Shown here piece by piece: positions 26,101 through 41,100 of a stretch of DNA of 59,556 bases. The DNA comes from Branchiostoma floridae (lineage: Eukaryota; Chordata; Leptocardii; Amphioxiformes; Branchiostomatidae), in the NCBI RefSeq assembly GCF_000003815.2, contig NC_049982.1, positions 17,745,548-17,805,103 on the forward strand, given 5' to 3'. Positions within the stretch are counted from its first letter, which is position 1, and each line of letters opens with the position of its first letter. Made by a program: the position numbers and the translations under genes. The notes under the pieces are model-generated. The model ran no database searches, had not been told where the DNA came from, and saw only the letters and a list, made by a program, of their open reading frames with translations.

Positions 26101-29100
26101 CGAGGTAATGAGGTACGTGAAAAGGCATTACATGGACTATATGGAGAATATGGCGGGCAACCAGAACTGTAACAGGGCTCAATTCATCGAAGGTAGGTCC
26201 GGATTGAACAGATTCTGACATACACAACTAGATCTGACAAGATCTTCTTATTGCGATTCAAATGTGCAGTCACTTTGTGTGCTTTAGTCGCTGAGGAGAA
26301 ATCATGCACAAAATGTAAAATCTGTTTGTATCATACATGTAGATGCATATAATGACCTAGTTCTGAGTAACCAAACTACAGTGCACATTATTCCTAAAAT
26401 CATTGACCATGTACAGTAGTACAGTACTTTTGTCACAGTAATTTTCAGACGTTCTCAGGTACCATTGATCAGATTATCCTCATCAATAGGAAGAACACAT
26501 CGGACAAGTCAACCTTAAAGAAGAATATAACTCTTTCACATAGGCTACTCAGAGCACATGCATAATGTTGTATTTCTTTTAGGTTGAACTGGAGGCTGTG
26601 ACTATGTCATAGCATGCTAACCTTCTTTCTGAAAGAGTCGATTGACCAGGGAGGTTAGTAATGGATGATTTTGTTGTTTTATTAGACAGCCTTCCATGGA
26701 CTGTGTAGAGTTGGAGAAGGTCTTCTCAGAACATGTAAAACATGGGGAAAACTACAAGGAGAAGAAACAGACAACACAGCAGCCACTGTGGATAAATTCT
26801 CCCAGCAAGATTCAGCCAAGAATCCTGGAGGCCAGTGTAAATGAGTGGGTGGCATATTGAAAACTTGCAACAATAACAGTTTCAGCACCATGTACAAGAC
26901 CCATATCACACCATATCAGGGCCTGTGCTGCGGGGAGAAATGGCCATTCTGTGACATCAACATCAGACAGTGATGGCACATTCACCATCCATAACTGGGC
27001 TTTATGATCTCAAACCTTGAAGAATAAAGAGCTGTGTGCACCAGACTGAAGATCAGATAGTGGTGAACGCTGTTCCTGCACCATGGGAAGGTACATCCCC
27101 ACTGTCGTGTTTGCAAACATGAGCAATGAGGAGGTACAAGAACTCTTTAAAGAGACTCTTGCCATCGTCATCATATTTGGACTGTTGGTCTATCTATGCC
27201 TAAAGCACTGTGACCTAGAAAGATGGATATTTCAGAGGGCATAATTATCAGTTTCACTTGAGAAATAACAAGTGGATTATTGCAGTGCACTGAGGAATGT
27301 CCTTTTACATTTTTATGTGACTGCAGTATGACTGTCTGATTGATTCACATGTATGTTGCTACATTCAGATGTTAATGTCATAAGTGTAGCATCTAACAAG
27401 AGATACAAAATGCTACCCAGGGTATGCAGATAGCATCATGTACTTCAACTGAATCTGTCTCTATTTGCACACTATACACTCTACAAATGTGCTCGTGCTT
27501 AAAATCAGCACACTTTGATCAGCACACTTAAGTTGCCTTCAATAATTTTTGGAACTATGTAACCTTATATTTCTGGCCAATATGACTTAAGAGTTTTATG
27601 AATTGATTCGCATGATCTTTGTGGGTAAGGTCTTAGTCTAAAGAAGAGATATTCTATTTCACATGCATAGAAAAATCTTCATCCTATCATTTATTGGTCG
27701 TTAAATGGCACATTGATTTGTACAACTACATGCCAAAATTGGATGCGTAGAATTTAGATGATGGTACTTAAAACCATATAAAGATTCAACCAAGCATATA
27801 TTCTTGCAAAGCAAAATCTGACTTTTCAATTTGTCAAACTTTAGGAAAATATGTAAAAGCCATGTTTGATCTATTTTTTTTATATGACATAAATGTTGTA
27901 TTACAAGCTACTGCCTGGCTAGCATCGGACCATACCAAATACCACTGCTTTTATCAAATTATCATGTATGGAAGCTCATCTGTAGCAATCATAGAACAGT
28001 GCTAGACTTTCTCCCAACTCAAAGGTTTACATGGATCAAATTTTCAACTGCCACTGTCGCCATCTTCAGGATCAATATGATGCTATGCTGATGCTACTGC
28101 TTTGATGTTTCTTTCCTAATTGGACACAGCTGGTATCTTTTTTTGAATGCTACCATTATAACTGACAAGCGCTAGTTAACCTTTGAAGACGTGAAAGCAC
28201 AGAACCTTTTTACCAGAGGACTGACGCAAAACCACTCTGCCTTTGTCCTTTCCCTGTCATTGTAGTGTTTATCAGTGATTTTTCTCCAGGCAGTCAGGAA
28301 ATGAGCTTCTGGAAGGTTCAGCAGCCTGAAAACAACCTACAGCTATGAAAGGATCCACCAAATTAGCTCCTTTTTACTGTTGCCTAGCAACACCCTCCTC
28401 GTTCAGCTGCTTGGGATTGTGGGATATGTTATTTGTCTCAACACATTTCATGCCATACGGACACTACATACGACTGGATGCCGCCAGATCGAGAGAATCT
28501 AACACGTTTCTGGCCAGACATGTCATGTCTTGATGCGCAGTCTACGTGAGGAATGACAGCAGCATGTGGAGAGCCATCATCATAGCCATTGTTGTGCTCA
28601 CGCTGATAGGTGAGGTGGAGAGTTGGTTTCTAGAGGGTCCTATTGATGCACTTTCCAAGATGACAAACGGTGATTTTAAAGAGATGCTGGCCATAATCAT
28701 CATCATCGTCCTGCTTCTTTATCTGTGCTGCATCCAATGTTAAAATGAGGCTTGTGTTCTCCTTACAATTTCTGACATAACTGACAACAACAAACAGCAT
28801 ATTTACAACCAATCATCTAAAAGAAGTAATGGTAAAATATTTTCATATCTTCAAAACAGTGAAGCAATATGACTTTCACCTATGTTTATAGGTCAGGGCT
28901 GTAGCTCTGCCAAAAAATCCAGCTGAACCATTTTTGATGTGCTCTGTTGCTAAAGCTTTGGACATGACTGATGTTTTTGCTGTGTAGAATATTCTAAGGC
29001 CTGGAAATAATAAGAAGTACTTTCGGTCAGCCTGAATTACAACAATACTCAAGAATTTACTGACATCTCATCTCTGCCTCCTTACTTTCATCAAGAACTT

Positions 29101-32100
29101 TGGTACCTTATACTGCCACCATCACCAGCCCAGCCTGAGGTGGCCTGACCACCATAGAACTGTTTTCTACACAGATATGCAGTACATTCAAAGAGCTTGC
29201 AACAAAGTCACAGCTGTACATTGTGGTAAGGAGCTTGCCAGTGTTCCAATATTGGAAAAAAACATCTGAGGGCCAAGGAGAACTTGCAACTACTGTCATA
29301 TGGATGTACATGTAAAGGACCACTCAGAGGGAATTGTTAACATATATACATAGGAATATCTGAAGGCCAGAAGCTGTTGAAGCAAGGAAGATAAGACCTC
29401 CTAGGCCTTGTTTAAAGTCAACCACCTGGAAAGAAGACAACATTTCCCTGCAATGTCAATAAGTCAAATCATATGATTGCTGTTCTCTCAACAAAGGGTA
29501 TATTGTATGTATAGGGAGAAATAGACAGAGTCAGAAGTTGTAATTGATTTAAGTAGTACAAGACAGCAGGACACTTGCCATAGTCACTACTTTTCAAACT
29601 TTTGATCCTGGCCTTTTCGTCAAAATGGATTTTATATCAATGAGGGCAGACAATGACAATGGTGACATTGAGGTCTTTTTTGCCATCGTGATTATTGTAT
29701 GTTTAATTGTGTATGTCTGTGCTAGGTGCATACCTGGTGAAGAAGACCTATTTTGAAGATGTATTTTGTTCCTTACCAGACTGGCTTGGAAAAATAACAT
29801 CATCACTCCATGTGTCCAACTACAGACATGATAGTAGTAACTAAAACTGTCATTAAGTTTGTTTACATCTTACTCTTTCCACTGTTGACAAAAACGATAT
29901 TATGGAAATCAATCTTTTCATGAAGATGTATCTATACAAAGGTAAATGTTATAAGAGACATTTTCATGTATTGTGTGTAAGACATGAATTAACTTGATAT
30001 GTTTAGTAAGTTAAACCTATTACTGATCTACATGTACTGAACAGCTACAAGTACTTGTTTCCATTTGTGGCTGTGCCACTAGATGTACAATAGAAAAGGT
30101 ATCATGGAACAGAAATCTATGTATGGTCAAACCTGTACAAGTGATCATGACAACCTCTACACAAGGACCACACGGCCAATGTGAATACTTTTTGGTCGTC
30201 CTTCAGATAACACAAGCATTAAGAATCCTGTCTATAGTGACCACCTGTCCACAGACCAGAGTTTATCAGTTACCTGAGTGGTCAGTTTGGGCTGTATAAC
30301 TGATCTTGCTTGATTTTGGAAGTTGTACAATAAAACAATCAGCTAAGAAGCTTTAGAATTATCATCTCATGAGCACCATCTTTTATTCCACCACTGTGTC
30401 ACATCAGCCTGGGTGGTACTGTGGAAATGCAGTGTGCTAGCAAGAGCATGGTACTTTTGTAAAGCACATGCTGAAGACCTCAGCCACTTTATGTACTTAA
30501 GGGATCAAATGATCAGATGTCATTTTTGATGGCCTCATGACTTGTATCAGTGGTTGCACATTAATCTTGAAGGTACTGAGATGTGAGAAGGGATCCGGAC
30601 AGAATCAACTATAAGCACACTGAAGTAGCTGTCTGGCTTCCAATTCTGTACAGGTTACAGAGTTAGGCAGCAGGTCCAATATTAATGTTAGGATGTGTAT
30701 GAATGACAGGCTGGGGGATAACAAAGCCTGAATTTCATGGTATGTTTCCATCTACTGGTCAATTTGAATGATATGTAGGCTGGTAGAGCAATGTATTGTT
30801 GGTTTATTACTGCTAACTAGGGGTGGGCATTTACCGGTACAGAAAATTCAGGTGCAGGTATGGTCCAAATCCAGAGGATCAGGTTCAGGCCTCTGTTTCA
30901 GACTGAGTTGCAGACTGTAGAAACCCAGTAAAAATCATTTCCTGCTATTTTCTTGGACCTATAAGCCCCAAAACACATTAACGCCTGTGCTGCCGGTATT
31001 ATCTGTTCATTTTCTAATCAGTCCAAAATCTAGTCCACTGATTTTTTTTAGGTCCTGTTTTTCTAGACCGGTCCAAGAAGAAAAAACGTTTTTGTACCAG
31101 TTCGCCGTACCGGCACCCACCCCTACTGCTAAACATAGAAACATTAAGTATTGCATCTGTCCATATTGATGTTAACAATTCAACCATGATGGACTTGTTT
31201 CTTAAATGTTGTATGTTGCATATCTTTCATCATGACAAGTCTGCCAGCTATGAAAGTCTTCTAATGTGGTGACATGTGCACCCTGACTAACTTGGAGTGG
31301 TACTTTCAGAGTCATTGATGTTCAGTTGAGAATAAACATCTTGATGTATATGGCGTCTGACAGAAATGTAAAAAAGAGAGCATATCAGCTGTGTGGTAGT
31401 TATTTTTGATATCAATGTGACAGCTACAAAACTGTGAAGATTGTAAGTAGATACTTATGTGCCAGATTAAATTCTATGGATGAAAGGCTATAAAAAATAG
31501 TAATAAAATTCACAAATTTCACAAAAGACCAGTTTTGGTGCCAGGAGTTCTGACCCATGCACACAATGTATGACATTGTATAGATACTTCATATACTGCT
31601 GCAATTTTGAGAGTGATGGAAGCATGCTATTCCACCTCAGTTTTTCAATCTGTATTTGAAAATATTTCCCCATATTGGCCACTGGAGGTTTCAACATTCC
31701 AAGTTTCAGGCCTCTCTGTTTTACTTAGTGTTTTGTATTTTGAGTTTCCCCATACCTTGAAGATCAAACAGCACAAAGTCATCCAGAGAATTTGATTAAG
31801 ACACCCTGACAATACTGTAGATTTATCAAAACAACAAACTACAAATGTAGCACAAAGCTTTTAGATCTGGTGACAAGAATGCTACATGGCAATAATAAGT
31901 ACATTGCAGCAAAATGCAATTAACTGTTACTGTAGCTTGATTACCTGTCAAGACATTCAGCATTATGGTATGTGAACAGCTGATGTATGTTGTTCCAAGT
32001 TCAAAGTATTGTAATTTCAACTAAGGCAATTTATTGGTGTCCAGTGATCTGATGCCAAACAAGGGTTTCAGAGTTTACAACACCTCCTGGACAGTGTATT

Positions 32101-35100
32101 TATTTCATGGATTATGTTGAACACTGCACTTTGCATCAAAGTAATTTGTCTGACAACAGTCATCTCCATGTGTGTAGAAAGAGATATGAGCCTACTCCTC
32201 TAGGACGAATGATGGGAAAAAATAAAATCATATGTATTGTTCACTAGCACTACAGTATTTTCATGTGTAAAACTTGACATTTTCTTAAGTCATGGTTCTA
32301 ATTATGTATGTACCATATTCCTTTCAATTAAGGAAGCACTTTTAATAGAGTGTGCACCCCCGGATTGGGGACTCATCACAAACCCTTTCAAGCGAGCTGA
32401 GATAGTCGTCAGAGACACCTGACTAAAGTGTGCACTCACTTTTTGCTGGCAGCCACAACTGACCTGTCCCCTAAATCATTAAATGTGGTCATGTCTCTGC
32501 ATCGTTATCAATAATAATTGAAAGAAACACGATTGAATTATCACTATTTTGGGTGATACCTCGCAGTGTAATCGCTGGCTACCTGGCTTATGTAGTGATT
32601 TTTTATGAAAGAAAATCTAAATTAAGTTTCTACTTAAAACTTTTGGTCTCAAAAAGTGCCTCCTTTATTGAAAGAAATATGGTAAGATACATACTCAAGC
32701 ATATACCTGATAAATGGCAGAAAACCATTAAAATTTGGAAGATGACCATTTATTGAAAGAGCAGTTTATGCCATTTTCACTATTCCTTTATCCAAAAAAA
32801 TTGTTACGCTAGTTCACCTTTATTCACTAGGTAACCTATATCCGTTGTCTGAAAAAGGCAGGATATTTAGGAATTTATCAAGTCGACGGACAGTGGTTTC
32901 AAGTTGCAGTATCTTCAAAATATTGCAGTTTGAAACTACCATCCGTTGAATTGATATCCCAAAATATCCTGCTTTTAAACAAACCAAATATAGGCTGCTG
33001 GCGGATAAAGGTGACCCAGCGTTAACACTGGTACAGTGTAGAATTGGATATATTTGTGTACTCACGTGTTTCCTGGGCCTGACATGTTTGGACATGTGGA
33101 GCTGGTGCAGTACTCTGATATTGTGCTGTACAGCAGGTTGATATTATGGAAAAATGATATTGCTGAAAAACAGGAAAATTGGTTTTGAGTTTCGCATTAA
33201 GCTGTTTCCTTTATCATGTCACGCTGTGAGGAATTTGTGATTCTGGATGGTGATATAGCGGCCCCGGGTACAGGGGGAGCTCCAGGTGTTAGCCTAAACC
33301 TCTACAATAAAAGAACCCAACACACATATTCAGAAGAGTAGGGTGACCCAATGTACATGAGCCATAGGAGGGCTGCATTATACTATCAGCTATCTAAAAA
33401 TAACCATGTTTCCGCCTTTGTCTGGGGCTGGCCACTTTCCCTTTACCTACCTTACATGTACAGTGGAAGCCGCTTAATTGCACACCCAATTTGCCAGTGA
33501 ATTCTGTGCAATTATCCGATTTGTGCGATAATGCGAAGTTGCCCAGTTGGACCGGACCGCCACGGGATTTGGGGATTCCGTGCAATTGACCGAAGTGTGC
33601 GTTTATCCGACGTGCAATTAACTGGCTTCCACTGTACATGTATATAGAGACAGAGTTTGATCTCCATTAATTTGATAAACCAACCTCATCAAGTTGGTAG
33701 CCCAACAATATCATAGCATACACTCATTATCCACGGATCAGATGGAACTGTGACCAAGTTTACATTCATTACACAATTACACACACCTTTGCTTAGATAC
33801 ATCATAACACAAGCACACACCTAGTGAGCATTACTAGTACTGCATATGCGCACATTTCACCTATACTATAGATCAGATGTAATGTACACAGTGTTCACAA
33901 ATGCTGTCAGGACTCCAAATACCCATGTGCAATCCGCATTTGCAGGAAAATCTTAGTTTAAGACTAAAGAAAAACACTTTTTGAAATTTTTTGGGGGGAT
34001 AAAACAAAAAAACTAGACGCTGGATATCGTGAATGGCAATTTACTGTATGTAGCAGTGTCTGGTGCCTCAAGATGAAATGTACCACAGACAAATCATAAA
34101 TTTGAATCGCATTGCATCCTCAAGAGTAATGTACAGTACAGTTGCTGAAAAAAAAGTGAACATGATTTCGAACCACTGAAGTGCTTCATAAATCTTTCAC
34201 TGGTCACAACTAAGAAGATATGTTGAATATACCATAAAAGTTTTGCTAGCTTTTTGACAAGCAAAATGTACAGTGGACTATTGCTTGACATCCTGTCCTT
34301 TGGACGGTGCTCCTTTCCAGTGGTGTGCATGTTGGGTGGGCTACAACAGCTAGGATTCAAACTCCCAACCTCTTGGTTCTGAGGCAGGGTCCTAACCATC
34401 TGACTATGTATGAACAAGTTACAAATTACATGTTACAATCTACAGTTGGTATGATGAATTAGGCATGTAGCAGGGCAGGAACAGTGTCTTGGGTATTTCC
34501 AGAAAGTTTCTCCAATTTTACAGATAAAAGCCTTTGACAACATATTAATATTGTCTAGGGTATATAAAAAAACACTTGGAGCCCTGGCAGGCCACTTTCA
34601 CTTTCAACTAAGTGATTTTGTTCATGATGCAAACGTGCACAACAGTATCTTAGGTTAGGATGTTTCACTTACTGTTGGTAGCTAACCACTCATCCTGGTC
34701 GATTCCTTCTGGTAACCTGACTATTATTCTCAAGTCCTGGTCTGTGATTGCTGCCTGTACATACTGCTGGTCCAAATACTCCTTTTTCTCTTCTATAACA
34801 GGTTTCTTCTCCTTTTTACTGGCTTTCCTGTAATGGCAAAAATGGTGAATTTTAACATAAAAAAATTACACAAATGGAAGACAAGTTTTGTTGCACCACA
34901 ATGTACCAACTTGGACCACAGTTTACACTAAATTACAGCATGTTAACATGCCTGTCCTGTTTGTCTAGTGACCCTGAAGACATAGCAGCAAACACATGTG
35001 GCACTGCACAACACAACGATTATAATAAAAAGGCAATATTATAACCTTGGTATGTAGTTTATATTACAACACTTTGACATTTAACTAATTACTCATGTTG

Positions 35101-38100
35101 CAGATGGAAATAACCAACAATACAATAAATATTACAGTAGTTATAAGTAGTTATGTGCACATACATCCTTGTATGTGGACATCACTAAAATTTTGTGAAG
35201 ATATTTTGAATCAAATGTACTCCATAATTCCTAAAAAAAGTCTAGATGTCTTAATTCCAAGCTCCTCGAGATTTGCACGTCTGGTGAATTTGCAAGACTG
35301 TCTTGTTAACCATTTAAGTTGTTATACGACTGATTCTGGTTTACAGCTTTCATTCTATGAAAGACACTGCTAGGTTAAACTACAAGTTAGTACAACACCC
35401 TCCCTCCCTTGTGATTTTGTATATGCAGATTAGATCCCCCATTATTTGTCTGCATGGCACTGGGCATCTGGTTTGCATAATTCACAAGCACAACCTAGGC
35501 TACAAATTTATAATTATTTTAAGACCAGACTTCTAGACTAAAGTCTTTATTTTGCTACATCAAACCCTGGCCATGACAGACAGCTCTTGTATCAGACATT
35601 GCAATGGATTTCTGTCTGACAGGAATTCTGAGGTCACTAAATTTGGTTTCCCTATCAGAGGTCAATAACCAGGTCCTCCTTCCAGCCTTATCTATCGTCT
35701 GCCACATTCTCTAATGGTCTGTAGACTGCCCCCCTCCCCAGCCCCACACTTATATAAACCATGTTGAACATGCCATATGATGGATATCTAAATAAACCAG
35801 CTGTACCACACAGACACATGCACAGTAATCAAATTATTCCTTTAATTGAAATTCTTCTAAGGCTGTTTCTCTCCTCTGAAGTCAGCTGTATTCATAACCC
35901 TGCAAGACAAGAGGCTCTAAATGATTTAGCTGGGGAATATACAAGGATTGGTGGAATACATGGGTGAGTTTCAATCTAAGATCACGATGGAACAGTGTTC
36001 AAAACAACTGATGCTCACAAAACCATCTGTGCAGTTCAACATTTCCTCCCTGACTTGTGCACAATCTTGATAACCTTGTAACATACCAGTACCATACAGG
36101 AACATACCTTTCATTCTTGCTAGGTTCCCAAGTGTACCTCCATCCAAAGAGGACATCCATAGCTACAAATGTAATGAGGAATTATTTCTGTCCTTCTCTG
36201 AGCCAGGTCTGCAGGGTTAAAATTATCTACTGTTTGTGTTTGTGTCATCTGATTCAACCACTTGGAACTGGATACCCCTATGAGAATGCATCCTGCTAAC
36301 CCCTGTACTCTGATCCTGATGGACTAGTCCTGGTTAGAAATACTGAGAGACCTGGTTCAGTACATTATCATTTAGGGGTGTTTACTGGACATCTGTCACC
36401 AAGCACAAATTTGCATGTCAACATGGCATCTCTTAACATGGGAATTTTACTTATTTATTCAAAGTGTGGAAGGCTCTTACTGTTGGTGACAGAACAACAT
36501 GCTGTCACTAAATGCTGAGATAGAAATATTGGGACACTATATTTAAGTCTAGAAAAAAATGTTCTTGGTATCCAAGGGCAATATTAAGCAGCATGATGTT
36601 TAATTCATGTCCATGTTGCACAAGAGGCCAGGGAGGACATGAAAGATTGATAGATATGGAAAGGAATTCTTTTCTGTAATAGATTTATCACTGAGGCTGC
36701 TATGAGATAGCACAAATATTTAATTCAATTTAAGTTGTTGTGTGAAATATTAAATGATGTACCAGAATCTTAAATCATCACCTAAGATTTCCTGCAATCT
36801 CCTCAAATATTCTTGTAATATGCAATCACATAAAATCTTATGAAAGAGATTATATGGGAAAACCCTTCTAAAGTATGCTCTTGGTTTGGTTTGGTTTTGA
36901 TTAGGATCTCCATTAGCGACTGATACCTCACTATTCTTCATGGACAGGAGTCCAGATAAATGGTTCTCTTTTTCACTTGAGCGAAGTGAGGAAAGTCGTG
37001 TAAAGTGCCTTTCCCAAGGGCACAGGAGCCGTGACATGGCAGGATTCGAACTCAGGACCTTTAGGGCCGGAGCCTAACGCATTGCCGATTGTGCCACTGG
37101 ATCTCACTACTTAACATCACTTTAAGCAGATACGACTATGACATAATTTACAAGTTGCAAACATTCAAGACCGAAATACCTAATTGAGTACTAATCAGCT
37201 GAAAAGTACAAGAGTCGCAACAAAATTTCTGGCATCAAAATATGTAATTTAAACACTACATGCATATAGTACTGTCAGGAAAATCATGATGTTAACATTG
37301 AAAACATCATACTTTGCCAGATGTCACGGTTTCAAAATAAGGCAAACTCTTATTAATTTCCTTGTATTTCAAGTTATAGCTGCCTGCCTTTCCCCATTTA
37401 GACTTTAAATGTTTCCTGTCTTAGAATCATGTCCTAAGGAAAAAGAAAACTCATACCTGTTCAGCCTAAACAATATCAATTTGAATACTTTGAAGGAAAC
37501 AACTTTTGCCCTCAAGAATGGCATAATCTTCAAGACAAAGAAATGACCTCTTTGTACACTAACATGTGCTCACATTGAACTTCAGATGATACTACAATGA
37601 TCATGAGTATGAGAAATACTGGATCAATGTACATACTTACACACTGGCCTGTGATCATATTTTCACTGACAACTGCTGTCCATTGGTTTATCCTTTGGCA
37701 TCATAAGTTATGAATGGACCTTAAACTTTTTGTTAGAGAGCAAGTAGAAAAAAAAGCATATTTTCTTCTGAAACTCAAAGGTGTTTTTTCTCCATAAATA
37801 GGATACTGTTTTGCTTTTTTTTTCATCCATTAATGTTAGACCTTAGTTGTATAAGAATAGTTACATGACAAGTTGGGCTCCCCAGTTTCTGAGCTTCACT
37901 GAAGAAAATGTATATTCCAACTTTCACTTGTTTCTGATAAATTCAAACAGAGACCCGCTTTTAATTGTATTAGTCCGCAACTCTAATGATTTAGTACTTA
38001 GTCATGATAGAACGTTATTTGTAAATATTGAATTTATCACGTTTATTTTTCTGCATAGTTTGTAAATCTCGGCACAATTCAATGTTTACTGCAATGCCAA

Positions 38101-41100
38101 TTTTATACATGTTTTTGTCAATAAACCAATTATTACTACTACCACTTTCCTGAGGACATGATTCTCCTGAGAGTTTGACTGCAGAGAACACTGAACATAA
38201 AACAATGATGCATGCAATAAACCTTGTGTAGCAGCAGACTGAAGTGATATCAACTCCAATATTGTACAATATTGTTCTGCATGCAGCTATTGGTGGATTA
38301 TCAAGTGTCTTAATTATATATATCTCTTGATATAACAAAGAAGAAACCTGCCTCTGGATGATAAAAATGTAAGAAGTGGCCAAAAGTAAATTCAAGGTTA
38401 TTATAAAAAAGTATAAGCAATTTATCAACATCGAAATGTGATGCAGGAATTATTTGCATGTCATTTGAGATGTGATCATACATGTAGCATAACTTAAAAT
38501 CCCTTGGTTTCAAACTGTTGTCACAGATTCAGCTATGGCTATGGCTACAACAACTCACAAAGCATGGACAACGTTAACAATTTTTAACGAGCAGACAATT
38601 TCTATGGGCTGGCTTTTCAGGGTTTTCTGTAAAACCGGCTTTTGACACATGTAACAGTCAATGGTTACGTATGCACATATCTTACTTAGACTTGTACAGA
38701 AGTGCGGCTTAAGTTTGCAATGTACTTGACTTCATAGTTGGTAATACTGTGTATAGCCACTCATGACTGATCTACAGCTGTAATCTAAATCAAACATAAG
38801 AAGTGTCTCTTAGAAACAAATTGATAATAGATAAATTGGAATCATCCAACCATCCATTCTAGAAAAAAATGAAACAATTAGATTGACACTTTTACATTTC
38901 AGAAATTTCACCAAAAAGACAGAACAACCATTCTCCTTCATTATGTCTGTTTACTTTGGTAAATATTTCAATGGCAATAAGCCAGCCACTGATCTATGTC
39001 ATATGTTACTTACTAGTAGTAATAGTAAACAGCTAACCTGATATCAAATAGAATAATACTATTTGGCACAATTTGCCCAAATTGTCCATTTTCTCTTCTG
39101 AAATGGACGCAGAGAAACTTTGAATTCTCAGATGTGTTGATGAAGAAAACAAGTCATGTTTAGTTATGAAGTATGCTAGACTGATCAATCATGGCTGTAT
39201 TGCTATATTGGTCGTATTACTTTTGTTAACAGACTTGGTGGTTTGTGCATCATGATAACGTTCTTCCGTCAGTATCGATCCTGATTTAAACGCAGATGAC
39301 TCATCACACTCTACCACACTAGTACTGCTCAACCTAACAGCATGTCTATAAACACAGGATTAAAATCCACAATAGAAGTCAGCAAAAATGTCAAACCAAC
39401 TTGAAAATGCTCTCTGGGCTGCAGCGGAACAACAGGGACATCATCTTGGAGCCGGATGAAGGTGTTCCTCGGTCGTAGCTGTGTTCTGGAGAACTTCTAG
39501 AGTGAAGCACAAAGGATGTGCTGATTCTTCCCCAATCCTTCTTTCAATACTGGAGCTATTCCTGCCTGCACAAATTGTGCAGGGCTACGGGATCAATCGC
39601 CCGATTCACCAGAATCACTTCACATGCAAACATGACTTGGTCCTGCCCTGTCCTGATTTGTCCTGGCAAACTCACTGCCTCCAAGCTCTGGCAGCCAGCC
39701 AGCCATTAGATCCACACATGTTCTAAGGGCCCCTATAGGCAAAGTGGACTTGCCTAGAACTACATAGCATCTGACAAAAATTGGCTTGGTCCATTTTACC
39801 TCAAAGGTGAACTAAATATCCCTCTTTCACCTGTGCTAGTACCATCAATTCTCTCTATCATACACACAAATGTAGAAATACACTGTGGCAAGACTTGCAG
39901 TCAAGAAACTAACTTACAATTTACAGATTTAATTTAACCATGCTGCCATGATAGAAAATACCCGACATCTGTATGTCTTACTCAATAATAACACTTATGC
40001 CTCTGATTCATCCTTTGAATCACACGAATTCAGTGATTAGCCAAACCTCAAGTCAAAGCAACCTGATTTATGTTCCCTATAACAAGTATATGTCGTTGAA
40101 TGAATGGTTTTACTAGGACAAGGAGAGGATGTAATATTGTTAGCTTAACCAAATGAACTTGTCTGCCTTCAGCCACATACTTGCCAGATGCAAGAACATA
40201 TCTGTAGTCTTGTACTTTAAACACTTTTATCAAGTGGTTGGCCCACTAGCATCATAGTCCGTGCCAGTTGTGAGCCAGGCAGACCCACTCTGATAAACAA
40301 GAATGCCATTCTACACATTTGTCCAGGAAAGACAAACAAGCAAGCAGGAACCTCTGCCAAAGGACCTGAGAAGGAATTCAAGCCTGAAACAAGATGCCTC
40401 AATTAGCTGAAGCAGTATTCCATTGCCTCTTCTTCTTCCATGTGAGTCAACAGACCTTGTTTCAACAAATTCAGGCATGATGGCATTCCACCAGACATAT
40501 TACCTTTTTTCAAAATATACCTGATTTCTTATCACTTTCTGTCCACAAAAAGAAAAAAAAAATCGTCCTATAAATTTTATTTTGAATGCGTTTACATTAC
40601 TAACGCATTTGACTGGATTGCTAGGCAGTGATCATCAAAAACAGACATGTTACCAACAAGTTTTAACTGTTAACTGTAGGTTTGCTGTCACTCAAGATAT
40701 GTTATTGTATGCAAGTCAGAGTATGAAATATTCAATGCTGTAACTGTATCTGCAATAGTCATGTGAGATTGTTATTGGATTATTCAATAAATGTCTTTCT
40801 TTGAAGTTTGGAGTGGCCTTCAATTGCAAGCAAGCCAATTACATCCATCCAACAATAACATGTTACTCAATCACCATGATGAACCACAACCTTCAAGCTG
40901 ACAGAGGGTAGATATAGATGCATACATGTGTATCTTCCTGCATGTTTACAGTTCCATGCAATGTGTGATTTGTAGTGGTCAGATTTTGCTCTTGAACAAA
41001 TGTTAAAGTGATCTTGAACCACTTAAGCTGTCTTAAGACCTTATCTTCAGGAACTTACCTTCCACTGGTTGACACAGAAGACAGATGCTTGTGTACAGAC

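Larger units (their letters stand above)
15016..33065. other. MOB2 intron 3, about 18 kb, hosting opposite-strand genes and mobile elements
   Basis: The intron is bounded by a GTGAGT donor (minus strand, at 33065) and a CTGCAG acceptor at 15016. It contains the four plus-strand micropeptide ORFs, a 1.3-kb inverted-repeat element, a 2.6-kb hAT-like element, a 308-bp hAT MITE and a degenerate Tc1-like MITE. I recognised nothing coding in 15016-17535, 20170-21280, 23940-25990 or 31130-33065. Confidence 0.7.

Noticed and set aside
36884-37105. tRNA gene
   Set aside because: A and B boxes are present, but a tRNA-unrelated body and simple-repeat tail follow, and the acceptor stem does not pair, so it is a SINE.
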